From Entophlyctis helioformis (lineage: Eukaryota; Chytridiomycota; Chytridiomycetes; Chytridiales; Chytriomycetaceae), in the NCBI GenBank assembly GCA_025526915.1, contig JAHLKH010000056.1, positions 79,707-143,706 on the forward strand: DNA of 64,000 nt. The letters run 5' to 3'. Shown one piece after another: positions 13,334 to 24,800 of this stretch. The notes below the pieces were generated by a model. That model ran no database searches. It saw only the letters and a program-made list of their open reading frames with translations, and was not told the origin of the DNA. Within the stretch, counting starts at the first letter, position 1. Every line of letters starts with the position of its first letter. A program made the translations under genes and the position numbers.

Positions 13334-16300
13334 CTACAGTCGCCCGTCGTCGACATCAATCTCGCCGTCCTCAATCTCTCCATCTTCCTCCTCGTCATCG
13401 TCGTCGCGCGCAGCACTCCCCCGGCCGCCGCCGTCACCCACATCCATGCCCTCGTCATCATCATCCTCGCCGTCATCGTCGTCTGGCTCGGCATCATCCG
13501 CGTCCTCGTCGTGGGCTCTGGACCCTGTCAGATGCCCGTGTCGCTTGACATCAAGATCTCCAGGAACAGCATCCGCGTCATGGCCGGCTGCAGCCCCAGT
13601 CGCAATAGCAGCAGTGCCAGTGGCAACAGAGAGCCCATTGACATACTGCCCCTCATGATGTGCCGACTGCCCGTTCGCGACTGTCGGTATGGCGCTGCCG
13701 CTCTCAATAACCTCTTCGCCCAGCATCAGCAATCCTCCGTTTGCGTCTCCAGGTGCCGGCCCATGCCCTGACCCCAACCCCGACGCGCCACCAGCCATCG
13801 CATCGCCCATCACAACGTCGCCATCCGGTCTCCCACCATTCTCGCCATCAGCAGACAGTGACGACCCAGACGTGCCTTCGAGCCCAGGCGGCCCACCATC
13901 GCCGTTGCTCGTCCCTGCATTCTCCCGCGCAGCTTCCGCAGCCTCTACAACAGCCTCGGCCTCGTCCGCCGCTTTCCGCGCCGCCAGGGCCCGCATCGCA
14001 GTCGCCATTGCACGCTCCCGTCGGACACGCTGCACGGCCGCAAACCGCGTCTGGTGCGACAGGGTCGGTGCCAGTTTCCTCGGCCCTCCTAACGCAGCCT
14101 GCACAGGTCCAGATCCCTGCTCGGTCGCGTATCCGGGTATCCTGAGGTTCCAATGCCGCTCTGTGCACCACCCCATCCCATAAACACGTCCGAGGATCAG
14201 CACGGCGGGCGGGCATGCCAAAAAGCAGGGGCAAGCGAGACGCAGCGACACGCACCAAGCTCAAGCTGTACGTCCTTGACTTCCAGCCGCGACCCGTCGC
14301 GATGCTTGGCTGCCTTGCAAGCGCGGAACGCCACGCGCTCAATAAACTGATCAGCGACCGTCAGCAGCACCTGCCATAGCACACGCGTGTCAGTATCGCT
14401 CGCACGCTCGCACACACGCACACACAAGACCCTCACCTCCTCCATCTCAGGATCAAGTTTCTGCGTCGGGTCAACCTGGCTGACCAGCATCTGCAGCTTG
14501 CGTTTGCGCTGCCGGCCAAACACGGGCAGGTCCAGCTCGGCCGGCCGGCGGTACAGACTGCTGTCCAAATACTGCTCACGCCGCCGGCCGTACGACGCCG
14601 CTGCCGAAGCCGATGCAGCCGCCGACACGCCGGCCACCGAATCAAGCGTAGACTTGAGGATGACAGACAGCGGCCCATGGGCATTGCCATTGGCGCTGGC
14701 ACCGGCACCGGCACCTGGCGCACGCACACCTGCAGTCGACGCAGCTGCCAAGGAGACGACTGGACTCGTGAGCGACCGTGTTGTGTCGGCGTCGCTTCCA
14801 GTCGTAGACCCGCCAGGAGTGTCAAGAAACCCATGCAATGGCTGCAGGGAAAACACGCGTGTCGCCAGCTGCGGCGCCGACGGAAAGAATGGCGGTCCCT
14901 TGGGCGGTGCATACGTGGTCGTCTGTGCTTGCGGCTGCTGCTGGCTGCCGTGACCGCCACCCGCAGCCAGCTGTGCGGCAATCTGCGCCGTCAGGCCACC
15001 ACCAGAAGCAGCAGCACCAGCAGCACCAGCACCGATCCCCACATTGCCTCCGCCAAGACCGGCCCGCCCGAGCAGAGCAGCCTGCTGCGAGCGTGCCATC
15101 TGTGCAGCCGTGGCAAGACCGCCGCTAGTCGCCCCGCCTGCAACTCGCCCGCCATGGACGCCAAGCGACCCTGCAAGCCCAGCAAGTGCAGCAGCATTGC
15201 TTCCCGCCGCTGCGCCATTCGCACCGGCTCCGCCTGCCAACTGCCGATTCCAGTTCCCAATCTCCTTTTCGATGTTCGCCCGCGTGGTCAAGAGCGCTTC
15301 GCGCGTCACAGGCTCCAGATCCCCATGCGTCAGCGTCTCCTCAATCTCGCGCAGCTGGTTGGTAAACGTCGCGATCCCTTGCTGAATCAGTTGTGGGTTG
15401 TTTGAACCAGCATTTCCTGCGCCTGCATTCGCTGCATTCGCCGCATTCAGCTGTTGCTGTTGCTGTTGTCTTTGCCGCTCCTGCTGCTGTAACAAAAGTT
15501 GCTGTTGTTGCTGTTGAGCCTGCACCTGTGCTTGCGCCTGAGCCTGAGCCTGTTGTTGTTGCAGCAACAACTGCTGCTGTTGCTGTTGATTTTGCTGATT
15601 CTGTTGGCTCTGCTGCTGCGCCTGCTGTGCCTGGATGGCAGCCATGATGCTCTTCATGGGAGCCATATTGCCCGTTATGGTTGCATTGCGCATCACGGCC
15701 ATGACCTGCTGCGCCATGAGTGGATTCGTTGTCGTGAGGTTTCGAATAAACTCGTTTAACGCTGCCGACGTGATGGCCGGTTGCTGCTGCTGCTGCTGTT
15801 GCTGATGTTGCTGCTGCTGTTGCTGCCCTTGCCCACTGTTGACACTATTCGCGTTATTATCGGCTCCGTTGCCAAGCGCGGTGCCGTCAGAATCGGCCGT
15901 GTTGAGAGAAGATGCCATGCTGGTGTTGTTGGCAGCCGCAGCCGCAGCCGCAATAGCAATGGCGCGCTGTTGTGGCGAGATCTGCTGAGGTGGAGATCCC
16001 TGCGGCAAAGACTGTGCAGCCACGGGCGGCGATCCTTGTCCCATGGCCTGCCCCATCGCCTGGGATTGAGCCTGAGCCTGAATCTGAGCCTGAGCCTGAG
16101 CCTGGCCCAATGCCTGCGATTGCAGCTGGAGTTGCAGTTGCATCTGCTGGATCTGCTGCTGCGACAGTGGCTGTTGCTGAGCCTGGGCCTGGGCCTGGAT
16201 TGCTTGCTGGAGCCTGAGCTGCTGCTGTTGTTGTTGTTGTTGTTGCTGCTGTTGCTGCTGCTGGAGATGCGCTTGCAACAGCGCCGGATTGTTGGCAAAC

Positions 16301-17088
16301 GCGGCCAAAGCGCTTGTCGAGGGCACAGACCCGGGCGGCATCTGAATGCCGTTCTGTGTCTGCATCTGGGCAGCCAGCTGCTGCTGCTGTAAAAGCTGTT
16401 GGATCTGTTGGGCGGTCGTCGGCTGAAGTTGCTGCTGCTGCTGGAGCTGGAGCTGCTGTTGCTGGGCAGCCAACGACAGCTGCTGGGCCGGCATCTGGCC
16501 GCGCTGGATGGCATTGATCTGCATCTGCACGGTCTGGTACTGGCGCATCAGCAGGTTCTGCTGCTGGGTGGTGCCGCCCGTCAGCTGCTGCTGCTGGATC
16601 TGGGACTTGAGATGCAGGAGGATCTGGCTTAGGCGAGCAATCTCTTGGGCGTGGTGGGCAGCGGGCTGGGCATTCGCAGTCGAGCCGGCAGCGACAGCAG
16701 GCGACATGCCGTTGATGGCGACGGCAGCACCGCCGGCCGCGGCAGGTGTTTGGGGCGACATGCCGAGTGCAGCAGAGGCAGCCGCGACGGCCTGCTGTTG
16801 CTGTTGCTGTTGCTGTTGATGCTGCTGCAGAAGGCCGATGTTGAGCATGGCCTGGTTGAGGGCAGCATTCACAGCAGCGGTGTTGGACGACGAAGACGAC
16901 GATGAAGACGACGACAGCGCTGGGCCGGCGAGGGCGGTGGGGCCGGCCGCCGCAGCACCGGCCGTGGCGCCAGAGGCGGCCAGCTGGGCAGACGCAGCAG
17001 CAGACGCAGCAGCAGTGCCGCCTTGCAAGACGCCAAGAGCAGCCATTGCGGCGGCCTGGCTGTTGGGGCCGCCGGCGTTGTGGGCCAT
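13334..17088 (-). CDS. TAF12: TAF12 (TFIID/SAGA histone-fold subunit), Gln-rich
   Basis: General transcription factor subunit that pairs with TAF4/Ada1 in TFIID and SAGA. Three minus-strand exons (14437-17088, 14256-14370, 13334-14160) total 3594 nt, 1197 residues. The histone fold lies at about residues 855-935: RKRKLQMLVSQVDPTQKLDPEMEE, then VLLTVADQFIERVAFRACKAAKHR and LEVKDVQLEL, followed by the family tail ERHWNLRIPGYA and KLAPTLSHQTRFAAVQR. Both introns (66 and 95 nt) fall at conserved points. Before the fold is about 850 residues of Gln/Ala-rich sequence with many poly-Gln runs. After it comes an acidic tail (DDDDGEDDDDEGMD-like) ending in DGEIEDGEIDVDDGRL. Usual fungal TAF12 is 450-700 residues, so this copy is long. 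The start at 17088 (MAHNAGGPNSQ) was chosen over an earlier in-frame Met at 17550, because that reading would translate the TG microsatellite as poly-Cys/Val. Confidence 0.93.
15420..16830 (-). repeat. Clustered CAG/CAA repeats in TAF12
   Basis: Many imperfect CTG/TTG runs on the plus strand, densest at 15780-15835, 16209-16265 and 16795-16830, encode poly-Gln blocks of TAF12 on the minus strand. CAG and CAA codons are mixed, which tends to stabilise length. Confidence 0.85.
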
Positions 17089-17451
17089 GATGGCTGGGAC
17101 AGGGGCTGGAGGAGGGGTTGGAGCAGGGGCTGGAGGAGCGATGCTGTGTCTGTGTGTCTGTGTGTCTGCGGGGGCGGGCGAGGAGAGCGCGGTGGTGGTG
17201 GTGGTGGTGGTGGTGGTGGCCGAATGGCGTTTGTTGGAAAGCGAGCAAGGTGGCGACGACGACGGCGACGCTGCAGGCGAGCAGCAGAGCGCTGGCTGGC
17301 TGGCTGGCTGGCTGGATGCAGATGGATTGCCGGACACAGATGCTTGTACGCAGATGGACGCACGCAGATGGACGCACGCAGCTTCGCAGAGCAGAGCATC
17401 GCAGAGCATGGACGGGCTGCCTCTGCAGGCGACGCGTGTAGTAGCAGTAGG

Positions 17452-17452
<1 letters not shown>

Positions 17453-17504
<52 letters not shown>
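17453..17504. repeat. (CA)26 microsatellite upstream of TAF12
   Basis: An uninterrupted CA dinucleotide tract of about 52 bases lies some 365 bases upstream of the TAF12 start codon, within the 666-base spacer (17089-17754) that must contain its promoter and the cytochrome b5 3' end. No other element was recognised in that spacer. Confidence 0.9.
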
Positions 17505-17507
<3 letters not shown>

Positions 17508-17754
17508 AGGCAGGCACACACAGGCAACCGGCAGTGGATCTCTTGCCCAACAGACGCTGCTGCTGCCCGCCGTGCTGGCCCTGTCTGCGATCGGCGATCC
17601 TGGCTGGAGAACGCCATTCACGGCCATGCTTTTACAGGCAAGCGACCCGGAGCTGCCCGCGGCCAAGACACTCAAGGCGCTCAAGGCACTCGCAGATGCA
17701 CAGGCGCGCGCCACCGTCTAGCTGCTTTATTCTCTGCAGGTCCATCGCCATGCA

Positions 17755-18694
17755 TCACGACTTGACCAGATACCCGATCCAGCACTTGTCCAGCACCATG
17801 TCCACATTGACCCACGGATGCACCTTCATCAGCAGCTCCGTCGCGTCTTTGCCCGCGCCGCGCATCAGCTGCCCGTTGCCGCCGGGGTGGAACCCGACAT
17901 ACGGCGTGACGTTGTACACCTTGCCGTGCACGGCCATCCACAGATCGTCGCGGCTGCGGTGCTGCGCCAGGTCGGCGAGCGTGAAGCGGGCCAGCTGTGT
18001 GTGTCCGGCGCGCAGATCGGCGCCCGAGGCCTTGAGCTTGGCCCAGTCGAGCGGCGAGTGGCCGGGCTCGAGAGGGACTTTGCGGCGCGGCGCGCTGGAG
18101 CCGAGGCGAGCGATGCCTGGTGCTGTGGACGAGCGATCGCTGGACGACGAGACGCGCTGGGGGCCGCCGAGCATGGGGAACATGTCGGCTGGGCTGATGG
18201 TGGGCTGCGTGGGCTGTGTGGGCTGTGTGGGCTGCGTCGATCCACGGGCCAGCGGCGGTGGCATGTGCGATGCCGGCTGTGACGGCATGGAATGCGGCTG
18301 TGGTTGAAGCGGCCGTGGCGCGCCGACAGGCACTCGGAAGACCGGGGCGGTCTGCTGCTGCACTTGCTGCACTTGCTGCCGCTGTTGATGGATCAGGACG
18401 GCGGACGAGGGCCGCAGCAGAGCAGAGTCCACTTGTGGCTGGCCGTCGTCTTGGCCGTCGTCTCGGCTGTCGGCATTGTCTTGGCTGTCACCATCTGCAG
18501 CGGCAACGGCGACGGGCGACAGCTTCCGTCAGCGAGTCTGCTGCGCCATCCAGCTGCCCGCTGCTGCCCGTCTCTGCATCCACAAAGACATCGTCGGCGT
18601 CGCTGCTCTGCCGGCTGCCGTCGCTGTCGCCGCTGTCGTCGGCAACGTCGGCATCCGACAGCGTCAGCCGTGGCAGGGCCGCGTTGATGTCCAT
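17755..18694 (-). CDS. Cytochrome b5 heme-binding domain protein (Irc21/Cyb5r4 N-terminal type)
   Basis: The C-terminal 110 residues match the b5 domain of Irc21 and the N-terminus of CYB5R4. The lead-in is KVPLEPGHSPLDWAKLKASG, then FTLADLAQHRSRDDLWMAVHGKVYN, the first axial-heme motif FHPGGNGQLMRGAGKDAT, and the second axial His in KVHPWVNVDMVLDKCWIGYL. It would carry electrons from a reductase to membrane or lipid-modifying enzymes; no membrane anchor is seen. The N-terminal half is disordered, with Gln-rich and THR-like QPTQPTQPTQPT repeats. The best start is MDINAALPRLTLSDADVADDSG (18694). The frame slips once near 18505-18515, between SLTEAVA and the acidic DGDSQDNADSRDDGQ stretch. It is divergently arranged with ABCE1. 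Confidence 0.85.
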
Positions 18695-19084
18695 CGGCAG
18701 TTCCGGCAACGCACGGAAAAGTGAGAGAGCAGCGAGATCGATCCGAGGCCGGCGCGGTGCGGGCAGGCTCGTGCATCGAGGGCAATGGCCCACAGGGCAA
18801 GGCGTGAGCTGCCTTCTGGCCGTGTCTGGCCGTGACTGGCCATGCAGCCCATGCCGCGCGGTGTCGCTCGTCGCTGTTCGTCGCTGCGCCTTGAGTTTCT
18901 GCGCCTTGAGTTGCCGCGCCGAGTTGCCGCGACGCCTTGGCCGCGTTTTTTTGTTTGCGGTTGTTCCCCCCCATCCACTGCCGAGCACATCCAGCCCCGC
19001 AGACAGACAGGCAGACAGGCAGACAGGCAGCCGCACACCCACAACAAACACCACAACCACCACAACCACAACAGCAGCAGCAAG
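18695..19084. promoter_or_regulatory. Bidirectional promoter region (cytochrome b5 / ABCE1)
   Basis: A 390-base head-to-head spacer between the cytochrome b5 gene (minus) and ABCE1 (plus). It holds short GCAGACAG and CACAACCAC repeats close to the ABCE1 start. No TATA box was seen. Confidence 0.5.
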
Positions 19085-21599
19085 ATGTCGGACAAGCTCA
19101 CCAGAATCGGTGCGTTGGCTTGCTGAGCCTGCCGGGGTGCAGGGCTTGCTGGCAGCTGTTGCTCACAGCCAGACAGCCTGGATGCCGAGCATGAATGGCT
19201 GGCTGGCTGGCTGGACTGGCTTACTGACCTGCACCGTCTGCCATGGCTGTCCATCGTCTGTGCATCGTACGTCTGCACCACAACACCACCCGCCACAACC
19301 ACCCCACCACCCACAACAGCCATTGTCAGCACCGACAAGTGCAAGCCCAAAAAGTGCCGCCAGGAGTGCAAAAAGTCCTGCCCCGTGGTGCGCATGGGTG
19401 AGTGGCTGCCTGCTCCCAGGGCCGGCCTTGTCGAGGCTTGGCCCTATGCCTTGTCGACGGCTTGGCCCCATGCCGCACTCTGGCCTGGCCTGCCCTGCCG
19501 TCCTTGTCCAGGGCCTGCCAGCGCTGGCTGCTCAAAGTGCCGGCACCGTGCTGCGGCGCTGATCTTGCGTGCGCCATTGCCAGCTTGCTCACACACGGCC
19601 CTGCTTGCGCCTGCTTCCCCACACCTGCTCTCGACGACTACAACGACAACTACCACAACAACGGCAACCCCAACAACTCGCAGGCAAGCTCTGTATCGAG
19701 GCAGACCCGCTTGCCAAGATCGCATACATCTCCGAAGAGCTCTGCATCGGCTGCGGCATCTGTGTCAAAAAGTGCCCCTTTGAGGCCATCCACATTGTCA
19801 ACCTGCCCACCAACCTCGAAAAGGACACCACCCACCGCTACTCGGCCAACTCGTTCAAGCTGCACCGTCTGCCCGTGCCGCGTCCCGGCCAGGTCCTCGG
19901 TCTCGTCGGCACAAACGGTATCGGCAAGTCCACCGCCCTCAAGATCCTGGCCGGCAAGCTCAAGCCCAACCTTGGCCGCTTCGCAGACGCCCCCGACTGG
20001 GAGGAGATCCTCAAGTACTTCCGTGGCTCGGAGCTGCAGAACTTCTTCACAAAGATCCTCGAGGACAACCTCAAGGCCCTCATCAAGCCCCAGTACGTCG
20101 ACAACATCCCCAAGGCCGTCAAGGGCCAGGTCGAGGCGCTGCTCGATGCAAAGTGCGACCGCGACAACAAGAGCTACCTCATTGACCAGCTCGGTGAGCA
20201 ATCAGCCGTCTGCATCTGCACCTACACCTGGTGTGGCGTCTTGGCCGCATTCACTCACTCGTCCAATCGCCCGCCCTCCCTTGAACAGATCTCAAGGATG
20301 TGCTCGACCGCAACATTGAGAACCTCTCTGGTGGTGAACTGCAGCGCTTTGCCATTGCTCTGACTGCCGTCCAGCGTGCCGACATGTAAGCATATGGCTG
20401 TCGTTCTTGTGTATATATGTCTTGCGGAAAGCGCACCGCCAGCTTGCTTCTGAATGGCCTGCCGGATGGAAAGTGGACTGACCGACGGACTGGTGCCGTG
20501 AAACAGTTACATGCTTGACGAGCCGTCGTCGTACCTCGACGTCAAGCAGCGTCTCAATGCCGCGCGTGTCATCCGCTCGCTCCTGACTCCGACCACGTAC
20601 GTCATTGTCGTCGAGCACGATCTGTCGGTCCTCGACTACCTGTCCGACTTTATTTGCGTGCTCTACGGTATGCCCTCTGCATACGGTGTCGTGACGCTGC
20701 CCTTTTCGGTGCGCGAAGGCATCAACATCTTCCTCGACGGCATGATCCCCACGGAGAACCTGCGGTTCCGTGACGATGCGCTCACGTTCCGCCTGGCCGA
20801 GACGGCCGACGACGTCGTGGACAATGAGAAGCTGCGCATGTACCAGTACCCCAACATGTCCAAGACGCAGGGCGACTTCCGTCTGGACGTCGAGGCCGGC
20901 TCGTTCACGGACTCTGAAATCATTGTCATGCTGGGCCAGAACGGCACGGGCAAGACCACGTTCATCCGCATGCTCGCGGGTCTGCTCCCGCCCGACGGCG
21001 ATGCCGAGGTGCCCGAGCTCAACGTCAGCTACAAGCCGCAGAAGATCAGCCCCAAGTTCGAGGGCACCGTGCGCATGCTGCTGCTCAAGCGCATCAAGGG
21101 CATGTTCATGCACCCGCAGTTCATGTCGGACGTGATCAAGCCGCTCCAGATCGAAAACATTATCGACCAGGCCGTCACGACGCTCTCGGGCGGTGAGCTG
21201 CAGCGTGTGGCTATTGTGCTCGCGCTCGGCACGCCAGCCGACATCTACCTCATTGACGAGCCGTCGGCGTACCTGGACTCTGAGCAGCGTATCATTGCAG
21301 CCAAGGTCATCAAGAAGTTCATTTTCCACTCGAAGAAGACGGCATTCATTGTCGAGCACGACTTTATCATGGCGACGTACCTGGCGGACCGCGTGATTGT
21401 GTACGACGGCACGCCGTCCGTGCGGGCACGCGCCAACAAGCCCGAGGCGCTGCTCACGGGCATGAACATCTTCCTCAAGTCGCTCGAGATCACGTTCCGC
21501 CGCGACCCAACCAACTTCCGCCCGCGCATCAACAAGGCTGACTCTGTCAAGGACAAGGAGCAGAAGCTGAGCGGCAACTTTTTCTTCTTGGAGGAGTAA
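19085..21599 (+). CDS. RLI1: ABCE1/Rli1 ribosome-recycling ATPase
   Basis: Essential Fe-S ABC ATPase that splits post-termination ribosomes. Five exons (19085-19109, 19320-19397, 19684-20193, 20289-20385, 20507-21599) total 1803 nt, 600 residues, the canonical length. Eight Fe-S ligand cysteines lie in [19 protein letters not shown] and [21 protein letters not shown]1 has Walker [10 protein letters not shown], signature LSGGELQR and Walker [15 protein letters not shown]2 has [17 protein letters not shown] and [11 protein letters not shown], ending in [10 protein letters not shown]. The twin-ATPase hinge and the Y-loop region are complete. The first exon codes only MSDKLTRI, separated by a 210-base intron. 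No frame breaks were found, which makes this gene a quality yardstick for the window. Confidence 0.98.
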
Positions 21600-21896
21600 G
21601 CTGCGGCTGCCGTTGCGCCTGTTGTTTTCTAGACTTTTATCTCTCTCTTTCGTGCACTCGTGCTCTCCAGCCACCACCACCTTTCCCTGCTCTACTCTGC
21701 TCTGGCATGCACTTGTACGGTGTGCCCTAGTCTGTCCTGCCACCCACCACCCAATGAATCGCAAGTGAAATACAGCCCATTAGCCGTGTGGTGTGTGGTG
21801 TGTGTGTGTGTGGTGTGTGTCGCTCCATCCAAGGCGCCCGCTTCGGACGCGCGCTCGTGGCTGATCTTGCCGCCCGAGTCCACGACACGAACGACG
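21600..21896. other. Intergenic spacer ABCE1 to kinesin-like gene
   Basis: A 297-base spacer with a short GTGTGTG-rich tract at about 21786-21820, upstream of the kinesin-like gene. Nothing else was recognised. Confidence 0.4.
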
Positions 21897-24800
21897 ATGC
21901 TGACGGTGCGCTCGCTTGCTGCAGCGCACGGCACGCCTGCTGCCACGGCTGCTTGCAGCCAGCAGCCAGCAGACGCAGAGACGCAACAAGCAGAAACACC
22001 GGCTGCCCACGACAAGCGCACGCAGCTGCCTCCGCCTGGCCCGCAGGCTGCTGCCCGCCCCGTGACGCTCACGCCGCTGCGTGTCGCCATGGTGCTGGTG
22101 TCGGACCACCGGGCCCTCGAGCTGCACAGCGGCGACACCAAGTACGCCCGCCTGTCCGGTGAGTCTGGCCTGCCTGCTCCCGCCGTGCCAGTCTAGCGTG
22201 CCTTGTCTGCCCTGCCTAACTCGGCTGCCGTGGCCAGAACCGTTTGTTGGCAACGCTCGGTGCGTCTCTCGTTGCTGCCGTGCGCTGGTCGTGCGCTGGC
22301 GGCATACTCACCCAGTAACAACAACTATAACGGCACCGCTGCAAACAGAGACTCGAACAAGAAGATCTACTTGGACCACTGCTTTGGCCCGTCAGCTTCT
22401 CTGCCAGATGTTTATGCGGCCACTGGTGTCGGCAGGCTGGTTGCCAGGGCTGTCCAAGGTACCGCCGCGTGTCGATAGACGTGATGCTTGAATGTCGGAC
22501 ACTGACGCAGATGCCCGTGCAGGTGGATCGAGCGGAATCGTGACTGCCAGACTTGGGTAAGCCAGCCACGGATGTACTCCCGGCCCTTGTCTCCCCTGTG
22601 CGCTGACACGGTCTCGACTGGTTGCCCTTCTCGCAGTCGTATTCCAAGCATCCCAAGGTGTGCTCCAATGCACCGTGTGTTCCACTTACGCGGGCTGCAA
22701 TTGGCCATGACTGACGGCCAACACTGCCTTTATAGATACGCGATGCATCTCGAAGCGCTGCGTGAGCTCAGATCGCTCTTGGAGTCCTCGCAGACCCAGC
22801 ACACCCTCCATGCCCTGTAAGACCAAGCCTCGCCACATCAAGACTGTCTACATCAACTTACGCTTGGACCGCAACAGGTATGTTGGCTTTACAGACAACA
22901 AGTGTATCGACATGATCACGGAAGCGCCAATCAATGCAGAGACGCTTGCTGCAGAGTCGCCGTATCGCGCCATTCAGCATCTCGCCGACCTGGAAGTCAT
23001 GCTGGCCAGAGGCTGCTCTCTGCCGTTCATTGTGTCTGTGCGCATTGAAGCGGTTTCTGGAGAACGCCGCACACTCGGGTCGCTCGACTTGGTGAGCCTC
23101 GCCGAGCAGATGCCGTGACTCTTGGCTTGTGTCCGTGCGAGCTCATCATATCAAATGGAATGCCAGGTTGATCTGGGTATGCCCAGCTTCCAGAAAGCGA
23201 CGGATAAGTCGCCTGTCGCACTGCCGAGAACGATGAGTGTGATCCGTATGTCCATCATGCTGCCAACTGATCCTACATGACCGTGTGTTGTGACTAACAG
23301 CATCAATTGGTGGCGTGCAGGTGATATTGCGGGCATGATTGCGACGCCTGGAGCCGCTGGCCTACTGCCCCTGCGTGACAGCTTCCTGACACTCCTGGCA
23401 CCCGAGCTGTTTGGCGGATGTGCTGAAACCCTTCACGTCCTGCATGTTGATGTGAGTGAATGCCATTCATGACGCATCCGGCATCAATCATCAGCTGACG
23501 CGTGTTTGGCGGTCTGTTTGCCGGCCCAGCCTTCTGATCCAGCGTGTGCTACTGGTGAAGTCCAGCCTGCCATCGAGTTTTGCGATCTGCTCCGCAAAGT
23601 CCGCAACCAAACTGTGAGTTGATTTTCCTGCCCATCAAGTGACGCCAGGGCACTAACTCAGACTTTATGCATGCTTTCTCCGGCAGTCCGTCTCGCCCGT
23701 CGATCCACGAGTGCCGGCATACCAGGAGCAGGCCAGGCAAATGGAATCCAAAGCACAGCTCCTATTCGACCAGATCGAGGTCGAACGCCAACGCGTTCTG
23801 GAGACGCAAGCAAGCCTCGAAGTGCAGCTCAAGGCCGCCGAGACTCTGCTCGCGGCTTCTCGGCTGGATCACGATGCATCCATCCGTGATCTGGAGGCCA
23901 TGTGCGCAAGGCTGGAGAGTGATCGACTGGCAGCTGATGCTCGGGCAGAGACAAACAAGGCTGCTGCAAGCGAGTCTCTCCGCAGCGAGTCCATGCAGAA
24001 TGGTAAATCACCGTCTTGCGCGACTTTCTATCAATCATGTGGCTGATCCTCTTTACCCGCCAGTGATGCTGCGTCACGACCGTGAGCGTGTGTCGCTGAG
24101 CTTGGCTGAAAAAACGGCAGCATTCGAGAAGCTGGCTCGCAACTATGAGCGTTTGCAGACTGCCAATAATCACCTTCAGGACGAGCGCGATGTGCTGGAT
24201 GCTGCTCTTGCGGAGCAGACCGATCGGCTCAAACGGCATCTGTCAGAGACCGAGATACAGACGCATGCGCATTCGACTGCGTTGGACGAAGCCGAATCGC
24301 GGATATTCTCTCTTGAGCAAGTCTGTAGCGAGCAAGAGCAAGACTACGATGCTGCGCAGAAGCGCATTGCCGCCCTCTCTGACCACATTGAGCAGCTCGA
24401 GTCCACAAGCAAGGCTCTTGGCGCCGATCTCAAGACGGCCAAGACTGCTCACGCTGAGCTCAGAGACAAGTATCAGAGCGTCCATGAGGCGTTACAGGTC
24501 CAGACACGCGCGACCATTGAGGCATCAACGCGGTATGAAGACCTTGAGATGCAGTACCGCGACCTCACCGACCGTTTCGTGCAATCAAAGGCACAATCCG
24601 CGGCGGCCAAGGCGGATCTCGAGAGCCAGGTTGCGGCCCTCCAAGCCAAACTCGCTGACGAACGCAAGGAGCGCGAGGCTGAGCGACTGGATCTAGCCAA
24701 GCAGGCGGAATCGAGTCGCGATATGGAGGCGCGGTGGGAGGCACGGTTACAGCAGAGCCTTGCGGCCATGGAGTCGCGGTCGAGCGGCGTTGCTGTTGAG

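Noticed and set aside
17089..17550. N-terminal extension of TAF12 from an upstream Met
   Set aside because: It would translate the TG microsatellite as a poly-Cys/Val run; the Met at 17088 opens directly into the Ala/Gln-rich body.
15887..17617. 576-residue minus-strand frame overlapping TAF12
   Set aside because: Alternative frame of the CAG-rich region, with biased Pro/Arg/Cys content and no domain.
20292..21764. 490-residue minus-strand open frame
   Set aside because: It is exactly antisense to the ABCE1 exons and rich in Arg/His/Val as expected for the reverse complement of GC-rich coding sequence.
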